Source: Lutjanus erythropterus (lineage: Eukaryota > Chordata > Actinopteri > Lutjaniformes > Lutjanidae). From it: DNA of 64,000 bases. The notes beneath the pieces were generated by a model. It ran no database searches. It was not told where the DNA came from and was given only the letters and a program-made list of their open reading frames with translations. A program made the position numbers and the translations under genes. Positions 43,969 through 56,165 of the stretch are shown piece by piece; within the stretch, counting starts at the first letter, position 1; each line of letters begins with the position of its first letter. The stretch lies in contig CM034600.1 in NCBI GenBank assembly GCA_020091685.1, positions 10,387,764 through 10,451,763 on the forward strand, written 5' to 3'.

Positions 43969-46900
43969 AAAAAAAATTTCAGTGATGACAGTCATGAGCT
44001 CAGCCCCTAAGTAGGCATCATATGACCATGGTTTTGTGGTTTAATGTGGTTATTGTCACAGCCCGAGCAGTTAGCTACTTCAGCAACAAGTAAAGTTATC
44101 TTTCCATCATGAAACTTGGTACATCAGTACATCACCTCAGTACTATATTGATCTAAAAGGGTTTAAAAAAACATTTTGCATTTTATCTCAACTTTAAACA
44201 ATCAGAACTACGAGTATCCATTAAATAGGAGCACAATTTTGCTTTGCCTGGTTAAACAGACTATGATGTTACTGCATCATATAGCAAAATTTTGAACCCA
44301 GTCACCCCATGCGAACTTGTTGGGTGGCAGATATATCTTTGCGACAACAGTCCAATGGGAAGATCAAAACTTGGCATATTATTATGCTTACAACTGAATC
44401 TTCAAACCAGGCAGTTGCTGCTCACGGTTCTTGGGAGAGTCTTCCACTGCACTGTGATTGCTAAATTAAGCAGTGAATACCATGCTTTGTGGTGCACATG
44501 ACTCCCAACCAAAACAGGTCAGCCAGAAAAAGAACAGAGATCTACATCACGCTTCTTCTGACTGCTTTCACAAAGTCTTGTAGTGTAGTTTAGTTCCTGC
44601 ACACACAGCATAGAAAATCCCTTTATACAGCAGATACAGGGGTTTCTACCTGCTGAAGGAAAAAGATTCATAAGCCTGGTTTGAAGACTCGCTGTGAATG
44701 GAAAAAATAGGGGGTTTAAGCTTGTTAAAAAAAATCCTCTTTCAAAATTTACTTGCTGGTTTGGCCTTTTCTGTTTTTTCCAGTCTGGTGTGAGTTTAAA
44801 CCAGTTAATTTAAGGCAGAACATGTAGCTTAGTACACATCTTAGCTAAGCAGATGGTGGTGCAGAGCTAAGTTGCTAACTAGCTTTTGGAATGCATTGTT
44901 GGAAAGTTAATAAAATATGATCCCATCATTTCCCTTTTCAGTATAACTCTAATATAACCCTGTCCCTGACTGTTTGCTATGTTAGCGTCGTAGCTAACTA
45001 ACTACAGTTTGTCAGTACAGTCAGTAATGTAGCAGAAGGAAAAGTAAGTGCAAAGCCTTGTTTTGATCCACTTCCATTTGCCTTGTTACAAACACTTCCT
45101 GTATCCGTTTCAGATTAAAAGCCCTGGAGCATTTCAATGGCCAGATCATCTTCATTTCTTAAAAGGCTTTAATTATGAAACATTAGCAGGAACATGTTGT
45201 GGCAAACTTACTTGCAACTTACCTTGGGGTAAAAATGTATATTACCAGTCCATTCCGGTATTTGGCTTCATTTCAAACCGGTTTTAAAATTTTGTGGTGT
45301 TGTTTAGTAAATTGCAGAAAATAATCAGCAATTACATACAGCAGCATTATGATTTGTTAAATCAGTTTGTGTAAGTCTGGTCAGCGGTCACTGAGATATA
45401 TATCACATAAATATTAGACAGCCAAACGTATGAGTCATAAGCACAACACTGTTGCTTTTGTTTCCCACATTTTGCTGAGCTTTGGGTCTGAGCCAGTGTG
45501 TGTTGGTCATAATAGGAGCACTTTTGAATTACGCAAATGTCATTAGCATATATTCCAAATTTCTACAAATGCTCTCCCACACACTTTGCATAGCTTTGTA
45601 AAATTAGTCTCTATTAAGAGATTGTTCCAGTCTCTGATATCTTTCAGTGAATGTGACCTTTAGTGATGTTTGCTGCTGTAATCCAGCAGCAGAGGAATCC
45701 TCGTGCAACCACGCTCTGCACTCACACACACATATATGCGTTCTCAATAATTCAATGTACTCTCAGGAGACGTTGGCAGAGGAATGATCTACAATGTGGC
45801 CCGTATTGGGAATAGCACTTAGACCTCATCCTAGATATTGTTTGTTTGGTGCATAGTCAATATGGTGGCAGCTCTATCTCTATGATTGATAAGGTCCTCG
45901 GTATGGGCCCCAGCTTTCCATTAGAGGAGAATGCCTCCCACTGATTTATGCTGTCATGCGAGCAGCTCATTTCCTTATAATCCCTTGTTTTTTAACCATG
46001 TTTACAGTTGGGCTCTGTCTTCCTCCACCAGAAGCTCCTTTCAACAATCCACCTCCTTTCTCTTCTCGTCTAACATTCCTTCATTTCAAGAGTCGGTGGC
46101 TGCCGTGCTCTTGGGAGGTAGATTAAGTGTTGAATACACTCCTTCATTTCATTTATTTACTCATTTGTGCAGAGCGCACCTCACCACGCTAGGTGGGTTT
46201 GTGTGGTCGTGGGCCGACACACACATTTTGCTTGGCAGAAGGCCACGAGGGACACCAGCGAACAGCTGTTCCTGGAGCGGTGGGTTCTCCCAGCAAGGCA
46301 GACGGAGCTACCGGTGCTACTGTGTGTGTGTGTGTGTGTGTGTCTACTCAGTAACTTAACAGGCACGAGGCCATATGGACACTCTTACATTTATTTATTT
46401 TTCTCAGGAAAAGATGGACTCTTGCAATAATTAGCGAATTCAGCTAACTGCTCTGTCTCTCCGTGTTGGTGTCATGGTGTCATCTCAGTATTGAATTGTA
46501 ATTACTTTACAAGACATTTTGGGGTATTCAGTTCCTGTAGCAATCAGCTTTTTTTCAGTCTGCTCTTTTTTTGAAAATTGAACAATCACCTGAGTGAATG
46601 GAATTGTTCAATGACTGGAAAATTTCAAACTCCGTCCCCTTGAGCTCTCGCTGCTGCAGTGCCACTTTCTGTTTTCAGCCAAACCAACATGGAAGCAGAG
46701 AGAAATTACAGCACCAAGGGTAAATTGCTTGTATATTTAATTCTGTATGGATGGGAGAGTGCAGTGGACTGCAGGGAGCCAGGAATTGTAAATGTGTTTT
46801 AGTATACTGATGCATGTCCCTTCTTGACTTTCTGAATTCATTGTGCGCATTTGTGATTGTAAATAATGTGCAGTGTTGCAAATAGCGAACTCCCAGAGAG

Positions 46901-47519
46901 AGGAAACTCTTCCCTGATGCAGTCAGTGTTAGTGGGCAAGAGGAAGCCCTGCTAATTGAATTCTCCAGTCCAGTGGTGAGGATGGCTGCGCACAGCATCC
47001 AAAGTGCTGTGGATACTTGACTCATGACAGAGGTCAATTAAAGACTGGAGGCCCACCATTGGCCAAAGAGCTGACTGGAATCCATTAACATCCCATTCAC
47101 ACAGTCCCACCGAACTTCAGAAAAGACACAAATCATTTTAAGTTCAGATTTTCAAGGTTTAAGATACATACTGTTCACCATAAGTCACTTTCTTTTCTCT
47201 TCTAAATAAGTTTTCCCTGTCTGACTTATTTTTTGGCAAGATCACCATCCCACCTCAGCAACCAACTTGCTGAGTACAGTGTTATTATTGCAGTGCCAAT
47301 AGGAAAAAGGGCCAAAACTAAGAAAATAAGACCGAAGTTGTATAAACCTAAATTTTTTAACATCCTCTCAATGGAACAGTATTTCCAAATATTGTTGCAG
47401 ACACACATTAGACTGAGTTTATTATGTAAATGTAAATTCTTCCACTATTTCTGACCCTTTATCATCTCATCTAATGTATTTATTACAATGCCGCAATGGT
47501 TGTTAAATAACATCACTCA
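43969..47519. other. Unique sequence, no gene seen
   Basis: No recognised mobile element. 45650-46300 is less AT-biased and gives overlapping open frames on both strands (up to 142 codons at 45931), which run into the TG repeat and look like non-coding DNA low in stops. Possible conserved non-coding sequence. Confidence 0.4.
46321..46342 (+). repeat. (TG)11 microsatellite
   Basis: Eleven TG units. Confidence 0.95.
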
Positions 47520-48679
47520 TCCCGAGCAGAGCCTACGCACACTACGCAGGTTGCGTAGGGCCAGGCGAAGTATGCAAGGGCCCCGCCCCTTCCTTGTGTC
47601 AAAGGGGGTGTCAGTGTTTACAGCTCTGATGAGAGGATGAAGGAGAACTTCAGAGAAAGGAACTACTTTATAGACCGATGTTGACTAGTTAAATCTACAG
47701 CAATGCATCATGGTCAATAAGACCATCAAATGTCTGTAGCATCACTGTCCTGTGAGAACCACGAATCTCAAAAAAGTCAAAAACAGTCTTTTGGATTAGC
47801 AGCTTTGTGGATTAAAAAGTACAGTATTTTCCTCTGGGATGTAGTGTAGAAACATAATGTTGGATAAAATGAATACCAACATTCACTGATGATTGATTCA
47901 ATATTGAATTTAAAATCAATTAACTGAATAATTACCAGGCATCAGACCCAAAGCTCAGTATTATGTTTTATTATTTTCTATATTTTCTATATTCTAAAAT
48001 TTCTTATTCATGTGAATGTCAATATTCACGTATCTGAAGATTTTACATAAAATATTCTGTTCAATAAATATTGGTTTTGTTGTGTTGAGTAGATGATGAT
48101 GCAGACGGAGGTCAGTTGTAGTGAGTTTCTATGGTTACAGTGACGCTCTCACTTTGAAACTTTCTGTGGGTTGGATCTTCTCAAAGATCAATTTCTAGGA
48201 TCTCTAGATCGATGCGTTCCTAAAAAAAAAATATATGGACAGTTTGAGCTCCTCTCTCACTCTCTCTCTCCTGATCTCTGGCTCAGAGTCAAAGGAGTGT
48301 CATAAAAAATATAAATCTGTTTAACAATAAGAAAAGAAATGCGTAAATCTAAATACTTAGTTTGATCTCATAAATATTTAAGTAGTTTGAACTAATAGTT
48401 AGTTTCTCCAAAAGCAGGATGATTTACACACTGATTAAACTTCCACTGCATGTCTATATTGGTATTAACATATATTAGCCCAAGTATTTCATTTGATTTT
48501 TTTTGGGAGAATGTTCTATTAAAGCTAAAGTATCTTTGTGATATTTTATGATGAACTTTACTAGAAAAAACATTTAAAGAGTCAGAACTGCTGGTTGTTT
48601 CTGTTGTCATATAGTGTTGTCTGCCTGTCTTACTGTCTGCCAGACTCCATTAACATTTTGTTCAGTTAAACTGTCATCA
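47520..48679. other. No gene seen; probable element relic at the left edge
   Basis: The CpG-containing block 47525-47600 (CTACGCAGGTTGCGTAGGGC, itself a small inverted repeat) and the following 150 bases look like a decayed mobile element, but no ends were defined. Confidence 0.35.
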
Positions 48680-48845
48680 ACATCTACGTCTTCTACAGGA
48701 TTATTAATGATTTCTTATGACTGATAAACAGACACTAACTCATTCAGAGAACATTCAGCATTAATACAATCATGCAAAATTAATATGATGACATATCATG
48801 GTCATATTGTGATTTATTATAGTAAACATATTACAGATTTCTCCT
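48680..48845 (+). repeat. Dispersed repeat, second copy
   Basis: Diverged partner of 42285-42545 and shorter in the middle. Confidence 0.7.
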
Positions 48846-49127
48846 TTAACTGAACACTTAAAGTGCAAGCACTTACTGCATGGATTTTAAAGTTCTGATT
48901 GTAAAAAAAATGCTTTAAAACATGTCATGTAACAGTTTTCTACATTGTGCTGTTTTAATTTTTAATTTTTTTGTTTCACGTTGAATCAAAAGATCAGAAA
49001 GATGGATCACTCCTTCTCTTGAAGGGCATCTTTGGCACTTTTCATCTGTTCATCCAGTCAGTACTGATGGTAAATGTAGTCAAATAAAGCAAAGTCCTGG
49101 CCGCTGCTTGTTAGTCTTTATTTAGAT

Positions 49128-49558
49128 CAGGGCTGCCCAAAGTAGGGCACTTGGACCAAAGTTGGCCCACCATAATGTTTGATTTGGCCAGACAGATGTT
49201 TCTAGCTTTAATTTATATATATGTATAAAAAGATATAAACTGTTATTTATGTTGTTTTATTTTTGTTTGTTATCTCCTTTGTCTCTCTCACCTGTCCTGC
49301 CTACCTTCCTTGTCCAATAAAGGCAAAAGCTGCAAAAATATTCAGAAAACTCTTTAAATAGGATCCCTAATTAATTATTTTTCATAATCTGAGCAGATGG
49401 GTAGAACTTCCTCTTTGCACAGGAAGTTCAGGGAACTTGGGATCTTAGTATCATTTTTTATCTTAATTATACAATACATTAGGTGTGTGTTTTTGGCTCA
49501 CGGCCCAACATTAAGTTTCAGTTTTGGCTCTTGAAGGGAAAAAGTTTGTCCACCCCTG
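49128..49558. mobile_element. hAT-type non-autonomous element with 8-bp target duplication
   Basis: The left end CAGGGCTGCCCAAAGT and right end ACAAACT-related GTCCACCCCTG (inverse CAGGGGTGGACAAACT) are hAT-type inverted repeats. The exact 8-mer ATTTAGAT flanks both sides (49120-49127 and 49559-49566), the diagnostic duplication length. The 431-bp interior has no transposase and includes a SINE-tail-like piece. Confidence 0.92.
49275..49335 (+). mobile_element. SINE 3'-tail fragment inside the hAT element
   Basis: TCTCTCACCTGTCCTGCC and CCAATAAAGGCAAAAGC correspond to the 3' body of the SINE family at 14159-14376 (CTTTCCTGTC, ATTAAAGGCAAAAAATGC). The tRNA head is absent, as expected of a 5'-truncated copy or of capture by the DNA element. 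Confidence 0.5.
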
Positions 49559-49566
49559 ATTTAGAT

Positions 49567-50559
49567 ATTACAAACAGTCCATGTTCCCTCACAAACAGCA
49601 GTGAGCTCAAGTTAAACCTGCCTGTTTGAAGTCCTGGAGCAGCTCTGATCCTCCATCAATCCAGAACAGGGAAAATATGACTATTGTAAGATAAAACTGT
49701 TCAAGTCACTTTGAATTAAGACAGTTTAAAAGGGTGTTTTAGTTTGGGACTAGTTATGGGCTTTTTAATGTTTATTCATTTTATCTGATAACTAATATTA
49801 TTAATGCTTGTTTGTTAACTGGCCCCTGGCCTCCTGTCATTTTGCAAAAGTGGTCCTCAGGCAAAAAAGTTGAGTGTCTCTGGTTTACAGAATGTTAAGA
49901 CTGTTTCAAAAATTGAGCCAAAGCGATTGAGAAAAGATGGAAATAATTAGCTATTATTTTGTAGTTGTTCATCATGAAGACATGTGAGTCAGTCAGCTAA
50001 AATATGAAAATAAAATATTTACAAGTGAAAAGATTAATAGAGAATAAAATAGTAAAGTAGAGTGATTAAGAAATAAGATAAATAAAGAGAATAAAATATT
50101 AATAAAAAATAAATTAGATATATCAGATATTTATTTGACAGCTGATATTGGCTTTATTTAAATTCTTTAAATTCTTAATGAAGAAATATTGTGGTAATAT
50201 AAATTATTTGTTTTCAGTTAAAGACTTTATGAAATTTCTATGAATTATAAACATTTTCTTATTCAGCTTTCTTCTCTTGTCATTTCTTCATAATGATTCT
50301 GAAAAGTTGGTGATGTTGAGCTTGGCATGTGGCACGCAAAGGCCTTTTTAAGCAGATTTCAAAGTGACCTGTCAAATTTGTCAAATTCAGTCAAATTTCT
50401 TTAATTAATTCTTAATTTTTATATTTATTTAAGGTTGCAAACTTTACATCTGGCCAGGGACTACCAATATAAACTAGCCTGGTTAATTCAGACACATTTG
50501 CAGTAATGTTTATTAATATGTACTGTCCCCAGAAAATTAATTAACCCCACCTGTCACCT
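49567..50559. other. AT-rich sequence, no gene seen
   Basis: A-rich runs with AATAAAATA motifs at 49990-50120. 49840-49895 resembles a decayed hAT end (GGCAAAAAAGTTGAGT). Nothing else recognised. Confidence 0.45.
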
Positions 50560-50738
50560 ATTCATCCTGACAACCAATCATTTCCCGGTTTTCGAGGAGT
50601 CAGCCCACGTTACTTCCTTTATACTGCGAAGTAAAAGTCACATGATTATGTCTTAACTCAGGTGGCTGGAAAGACGCCAAGTCAGTCCTCCGATGAGTCC
50701 AAATATCCAGGCAATTAAGAAACTCCCTCCACGGCACG
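50560..50738 (+). promoter_or_regulatory. Candidate promoter and non-coding first exon
   Basis: A CCAAT box (ACCAATCA, 50573-50580) is followed by a TATA-like TTTATACT (50618-50625) and an M-box-type TCACATGA (50638-50645). A consensus donor GTGAGT begins at 50739 after CACG. CpG frequency here and in the next 0.7 kb is visibly higher than in the rest of the window. The start site would be near 50650 and the exon about 90 bases. It pairs with the exon at 52454-52550. An LTR-type promoter is an alternative. Confidence 0.38.
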
Positions 50739-52453
50739 GTGAGTCAGCGAAAGCCGGGTCTTCACACTCCCTTTTTTGTGATTCATGTTTTTCTTTCACA
50801 AACTTTTGGGGTTTGATTTGCTGTTGGAGAGTGAACTGAACTGAAACGTTGTTAAGTCTAGAAGGGAACCTTTGATTTGTGTAACTCTCGCGAAATTGTG
50901 CGTTTGTTTCCAAAGTGTGCACCTTGTCAAACAACTTTGGTGGTTTTAAGGGCAGAAACAACTCGGTTAGGGTTGTGGAAAAATCATGGCTTGGGTTAAA
51001 TTTAGCACTCTTGCGAGATCTTCCGTAGGTCTGGGGTTCTCTTATTGGTATACTTCCGTGTTTTGACTTTGGTTTGTATTAGCGGGAAATCCCGAGGTGG
51101 AGTTTGTGTGTTACCTTATGAGCTGAACTGAACTACATAGAACTGGACTGACCTAGTTTTGTTGTCTTTAATATAACGTTTGAAATTTAAACCGACAGTG
51201 TGGGTTTGTTAAAGAGGGTTTATTTCTTGCCTTGTAAATAAGTTGTGAAATTGTTTGTTGTGAAAAATTACCCAGAGCTATAGTGCATTAAAACCTGTTT
51301 ACCTTTCCTTTGTGGGGGTTTGATTCTGTTTAGGCCCTTTTGTCTTGTGAACAAACTGGCACCTGGAGATGAACTGTGCTTTGCTTGGCGAGTAGACGTG
51401 ATCAGGCGGCCGCGGCACGAGGTGGAGATAAAAAGGTGCAGTCAAGTCGGACAGTTTTCAACAGACTGAAAATATAAGATAGAAGAGACTAACATCCTGT
51501 TAGATCACCTGTATGTTACCTGCAGTTTGCAGACCACGTTCAATGCTTAAGTATTAAAGTGTGTCCTTGATCGCTGATTTAAGTTGAAATAGAAGAGATC
51601 CCCTTTCTGTCACTTGTAACATCTGTTCTTTTATCTGCCTTGTAAAGCACTTTGTAACCGTTCGTTTCATACAGCTTTTATTATCAGACACAAAATATCT
51701 GCTTGTTGACAGATTAAAACTTTGTTACACAACAGTAGACTGATATATCCAGCATAAAACTACCAAACTAACTAAAACTGAATCATTAAAACTTTCCCAA
51801 AGATCCTAATTTGTTTCGGTGAAGAGGGTTTATTCGGGCCAAATTTTGAAATGCTGAACTGAACAAAGAGTTCTTTTTGATGTTTATTGCTGAAGACCTG
51901 AAAAGTGGTGGTTTTCTCTTGAACTCTAAAGAGTTTCAGGGAATATTTATTTTGGACTTTAGACTGAAAATGATTTTCTCTCTGGTTAAATGTGTTTTTC
52001 GTTGTCCCATCAATACACTGATTTATACTGATCTGACTTGTGGTGCACTGTCACCCTGATTATTTGTGTGCTGTTTGTCTGCTGGTTCATTTTTATAAGA
52101 AGTGTGTTTATGACAGTGTATTCATGCATCCATGTGGAGGAATGACCTTTAACATCTCAAACAGTAAATTGTCAGATTAACTCTGGCAGGCACCATAAAA
52201 CATAAAAACAATGATAAAATATTTTGCTGATAATCAGTGCATCATAGTGATTTTGTTAAATGTTGAACAGGGGTGGAAGTAATGAATGACAACTACTCAA
52301 ACTACCATGATCTAAACCACTTTTTGTAGACTAGGCCTCATTCAACAGAGTGTTTTTCCCCACAGTTTGAAATGTAGTTACCCACATCCATCTTTTTAGA
52401 CATGTTTTCTTATATTTTTCCAGGCCACTGAACTACATTTTCTCTTCTTTCAG
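50739..52453 (+). other. Candidate first intron
   Basis: Begins with GTGAGTCAGCG and ends with the pyrimidine tract TTTTCTCTTCTTTCAG. Motifs such as GAACTGAACTGAA and GAGGGTTTATT recur several times (50835, 51121, 51215, 51825, 51853), hinting at internal repeats or retroelement-leader-like origin. No open frame of note. Confidence 0.3.
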
Positions 52454-52550
52454 TTGATCTGTGCTGCAGACTGTTGTCACTAAATGGCATGGCTCAGTTC
52501 ATCACTCCAGAATCTTTTGGGCCTCTTCTCTTTTTCAGCAACAGTCACAG
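52454..52550 (+). CDS. Candidate second exon with start codon, unknown product
   Basis: The acceptor (CTCTTCTTTCAG) and donor (CAG|GTAGGC) are both good. Within the 97 bases an ATG at 52484 is preceded directly by an in-frame TAA, as expected for a 5' UTR/CDS junction. It then gives 22 open codons plus one base: MAWLSSSLQNLLGLFSFSAT..., hydrophobic and signal-peptide-like. The -3 base is T, so start context is weak. A second acceptor (CTTCTCTTTTTCAG) at 52525-52538 would make a 12-base alternative exon. No downstream exon or domain is recognised. Confidence 0.35.
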
Positions 52551-52680
52551 GTAGGCTATTTTTAATACTATGAATCACAGGCTTATGAGATATTTCTGAA
52601 AAGAAGTGTTATTATTGTGCTTGGCATTATTTACACACCCTTGTGCATTCTGTGTACAGTCAACTCTTAATTCAGGTTTA

Positions 52681-52750
52681 TATGTATATATATATATATA
52701 CATATATGTGTGTGTGTGTGTGTGTGTGTGTATGTATATATATAAATATA
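52681..52750 (+). repeat. Compound (TA)n(TG)n microsatellite
   Basis: TA units at 52685-52700, TG units at 52707-52731, then TA units again. Likely polymorphic. Confidence 0.95.
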
Positions 52751-53039
52751 TTAAATTTTTACAGTTTCATCACCATCATCATTTGGGACAATAAAGTAAA
52801 ATATGATGCCTCCATTACTTGTCACAAATGTTAACCACTTTTTAGGGATCATTGCAAAAATGTGTTAATAATAATAGGCTCTTATTTGTCATGAACCCCA
52901 TAATAAATATGTGTGTATGTATATGTGTGTGCCCCAAACTTCCCGCCCTGAACACATCTACATGACTACGTTTCGCAATAGTCAGAGACAAATCTGCAGC
53001 AGATTTCAAGGTAATATCCAATAGTTATAAGATACAAAA

Positions 53040-53400
53040 TATAGGATATTTCACCTGCTACCAGGTATGTGTTTGTTTTCTCTCAGTAGATTCTATGCAC
53101 GTCTAGATACATCCTCCACTGTCTGATGTAAAAAAGCAGTTCAAAGCAATTTGGAATGTTTGTATTTCAACTGTGTTTTTTTAACTGGCTGAAATCATGC
53201 CTGGATTATACTGATGCTATTTGGAACCATAATTCAAAATGCTTGCCCTTGAGTTTTGACATACCTCAAGGGTAAATTCTTGCCCCACGTACGTTTAACT
53301 TGAACCTGTACTAATAGATGGTAGATTGACAACACCTTCTGGACAGCATGGCAAAAACAAACAAACAGACTGATGGAAAAGCAATTTCAAGGCAATCTAT
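53040..53400 (+). pseudogene. LINE reverse-transcriptase relic, older copy
   Basis: Aligns in blocks with 55495-56160: TTTCACCTGCTACCAGG, CTGTCTGATGTAAA, CAACTGTGTTTT, TGGCTGAAATCATGC, GGAACCATAATTCAAAA and AACACCTTCTGGA. One frame across 53260-53310 gives IPQG then FNLNLY, reminiscent of the LINE motif VPQGS..LGP.LF.LY. Many stops and deletions, so it is dead. Confidence 0.6.
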
Positions 53401-55449
53401 CTATTACATGAATAATATATAAAAGAAATTTCACTCAAAGTTGTGGATCAAGCAAATTACTGGCAGAACAGCAGCCTCACCTCTAGCATCGCTAAGAATG
53501 ACCTGTTATTAGTAGTATTAATGTAACATTTTTGTCACAGTCTTTTTGTTTATGGGGCCATTTTAGCAATATTATACTTGGCTATCGGTTACACAGTTAT
53601 TGCCAGAATATTGCATCAGTGGCAAACTTTTCTTGCAAACTCCTCATAAATGTTTTGTCACTAACCCAGCTTGTATAAAAGGCTCCTGCAGGTTATTGTC
53701 TTTTTCCTTGAAGTGTCAGATGCACTGTAAACTTAGTAATGATTTTGAGACTGCACAGCTGACTTTCACTCTTCCACTGCCTCAGTGAGCTGTAATTGCA
53801 GACAGGACTACTTTAATTTCCTGCACACAGTGTATGATGTGCAGTGTGAATTATATTTTGCCTTATTGGAGTTTCATATATTGCGCTCACGCTCTTGTAA
53901 TATTCCAGAGCTCATTTCTCCGTTTATAAAGTTTTGACTCGCATGTCTTAAGTTTGAAGCAGTGTGTAAAGAAGTTAATATCAAACTTAATTCAAAATAA
54001 AAATGAGAGTGGTTGTTTATGAGATTTCCCTTGTCGCTGGGAGAACCATTGCCCTCAGGTGGTGTGTAAGCGTTACGTAACAGTCGATATAGGCCAGTGT
54101 GGGATGGAGCTGGAAAAGACTTGAGACAAGAAAGTGAGTAGTGGCTTTCTCCTGAGACACGCATGAGAAAACAGAGAAATGCTCTTCAGAGGTTGTTTGA
54201 GTGTCACATAATTGAAAGGAAAATGTGGAGTAAGGAAATGAAAATAAAACATTTTTGCATATAGAGCAGTATTGTGAGGTTGTGGGTCTAACGTCAAACT
54301 CCCACCAGAAGCTGCTGTGACAAACATGTCAGGAACATCAGTCTTTAAGAGTTGCTAAATGTGCTCTCAAAACTTTTGAGCACTGAGAAACACACACGAT
54401 GTAATATATCATTTGACAAAGCCTTTTGAACTCAACTGAGTCATTCCTTTCCCTGTCTCAGCGAGACAATCAATGAAGGGCAGACTAAGGGGAGGAAAGT
54501 GTCCATGTTTTATTCACTCTCACAGAGTGATATCAAGCCTTGTTGGAAACCCCCGTCTTCGTCCCAGGGGCACAGTGTTGTGGTGTGCTAATGGATTTTG
54601 CAACAAGGGCGCATCTCTGGGCGGTTTGAAGATGCAATTATGCCGGTAATGGTAGTGCCACTGCAAAGTGAATGCATCAGCAGGAGCGAAAATGATCCTA
54701 TACAAAACCCCAGCAGTGTGCATCATGACAGGTTTAATTGCGTGTCTCTAATCCTAACCTCAAATAACATCTCTGTACACTGTTGGAGGCACACCGTATT
54801 GTCCTGATGACAAAGATAGATGATTATTTCAAGATTATCATCATTCCCAACATCAAAACTTCATATTCCATAGTTGATTATGACAAGGTGGTTGTTGAGG
54901 GAAATCATGTTTTACTCCACAGAAAGCCTATAATTCATGTAATGCCCCCATAACAATCCATTCTCTTTGTTATTTGGGTTAAATGCAGTTAGGAGGACAA
55001 TTCTCAGCATGTTCACTGTCAGTACAGAATGTATCCTGAGCTGGAAAACCACTTAAGACACAAGAAGGGTATAAAGGGTGCTGAATATTTCACCCTGAAT
55101 GTCCTGTTTCATTTTCAAACACAACATATTGTATCAAGGACTGAATAATGCAGGCTACCTTCAAAGAGACGATAGGTAATAATAATTCAAAGGACAATAA
55201 CAGTGAAATGACATGAAGTTATCATATCTGACCGGCTTTGATGTTGAGGTGCAGATCTGCTCTACAAACATGTGTTCACATGATAAGCACCGTGCCAGGC
55301 AGGGAGCTCCACATGCAGCCATGCTCATAATCTGTCTATGATGTTTTTACTGCATTGAAGCTGTTATAATGATGATAGAATCATTATAAAAATGAGGTCA
55401 GTGAAAGGAGAATTATTTTATGAATCAACCTCATTGGTTAACTGCTCTA
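53401..55449. other. Unique sequence, possible conserved non-coding element
   Basis: 54440-54790 is repeat-free, mixed in composition, and contains ACAATCAATGAAGG, GGTTTAATTGCGTG and GCAATTATGCC, a look common in conserved non-coding DNA. No exon is visible. Confidence 0.3.
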
Positions 55450-56165
55450 TTCAGTGATGATCTGTGTATTTTAGGGAAATGTTTGTAGAAAATCCCAGTT
55501 TCACCAGCTACCAGGGATGTGTATCTATACCTCTGAGAAGATTTCATGCACATCAACATACATGGTCCACGGTCTGATACAAACATGCTTTTCAATCCCA
55601 ACTTGATATGATTCGATTCAACTGTGTTTTCATACGGATGTGATGTTTTTAATTTAGAAAGCACAAATGAAAGTTTTTCTCTTCTCAAAGTTTCCCTTTT
55701 CAGTCAAAATTATAGTCAAGGTTTTTAATCACCGAACTTACTTTTCACTTTTAAATGACTATTATGATTCAATCAGACTTTCATGCCAATCTCAGCATAG
55801 AGGCAACTTTTATAGAGGTTCAAAATTATATTTGTTTTAATTGAGATTCAGGCAAGGCATCAGTTTTGGTGCTTTCAGATCTTGGTGTAGCCTTTGATAC
55901 CATCAGTCGCAAACAGTTGGTTTTTCCAGAATATTTTTTAAAATGGCTGAAATCATACGTGGAGGGCAGGGAATATTTTGTTGCTGTTGGGAACCATAAT
56001 TCAAAAACCTCAGCTTGCTTCAGTTTAAAAACCTGGTTTTGCTCCCACTGGGTCACATCCTTCAGAACAACATTGTATATTATAGCTATAAATTCACGGA
56101 TTCAGGCAGACAGTAAAGAGCAGATATTAAACACCTTCTGGATAGGATAGGAAAAACTAACAGTA
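55450..56165 (+). pseudogene. LINE reverse-transcriptase relic (L2/Rex1-like)
   Basis: A plus frame at 55866-56150 reads LSDLGVAFDTI (RT motif A, catalytic Asp in the AFD context) and then KWLKSYVEGREYFVAVGNH, which matches the WFKSYL..R.QFV.VGN region of L2/Rex1-type LINEs. The next expected motif (VPQGS) is lost to mutations and the reading frame ends. The upstream part (55495-55630) aligns with the 53.0-kb copy. Clade assignment is from memory of the motif and is uncertain. Confidence 0.75.

Noticed and set aside
45931-46359. 142-codon plus frame
   Set aside because: Open in several overlapping frames on both strands, ends in the TG repeat, Ser-rich without any known motif.
51403-51423. 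A NotI-like GCGGCCGC next to CGGCACGAGG, which resembles a cDNA-library adaptor
   Set aside because: The adaptor's leading AATT is absent, flanks are ordinary genomic sequence, and a 9-10-base match is expected by chance at about this scale.
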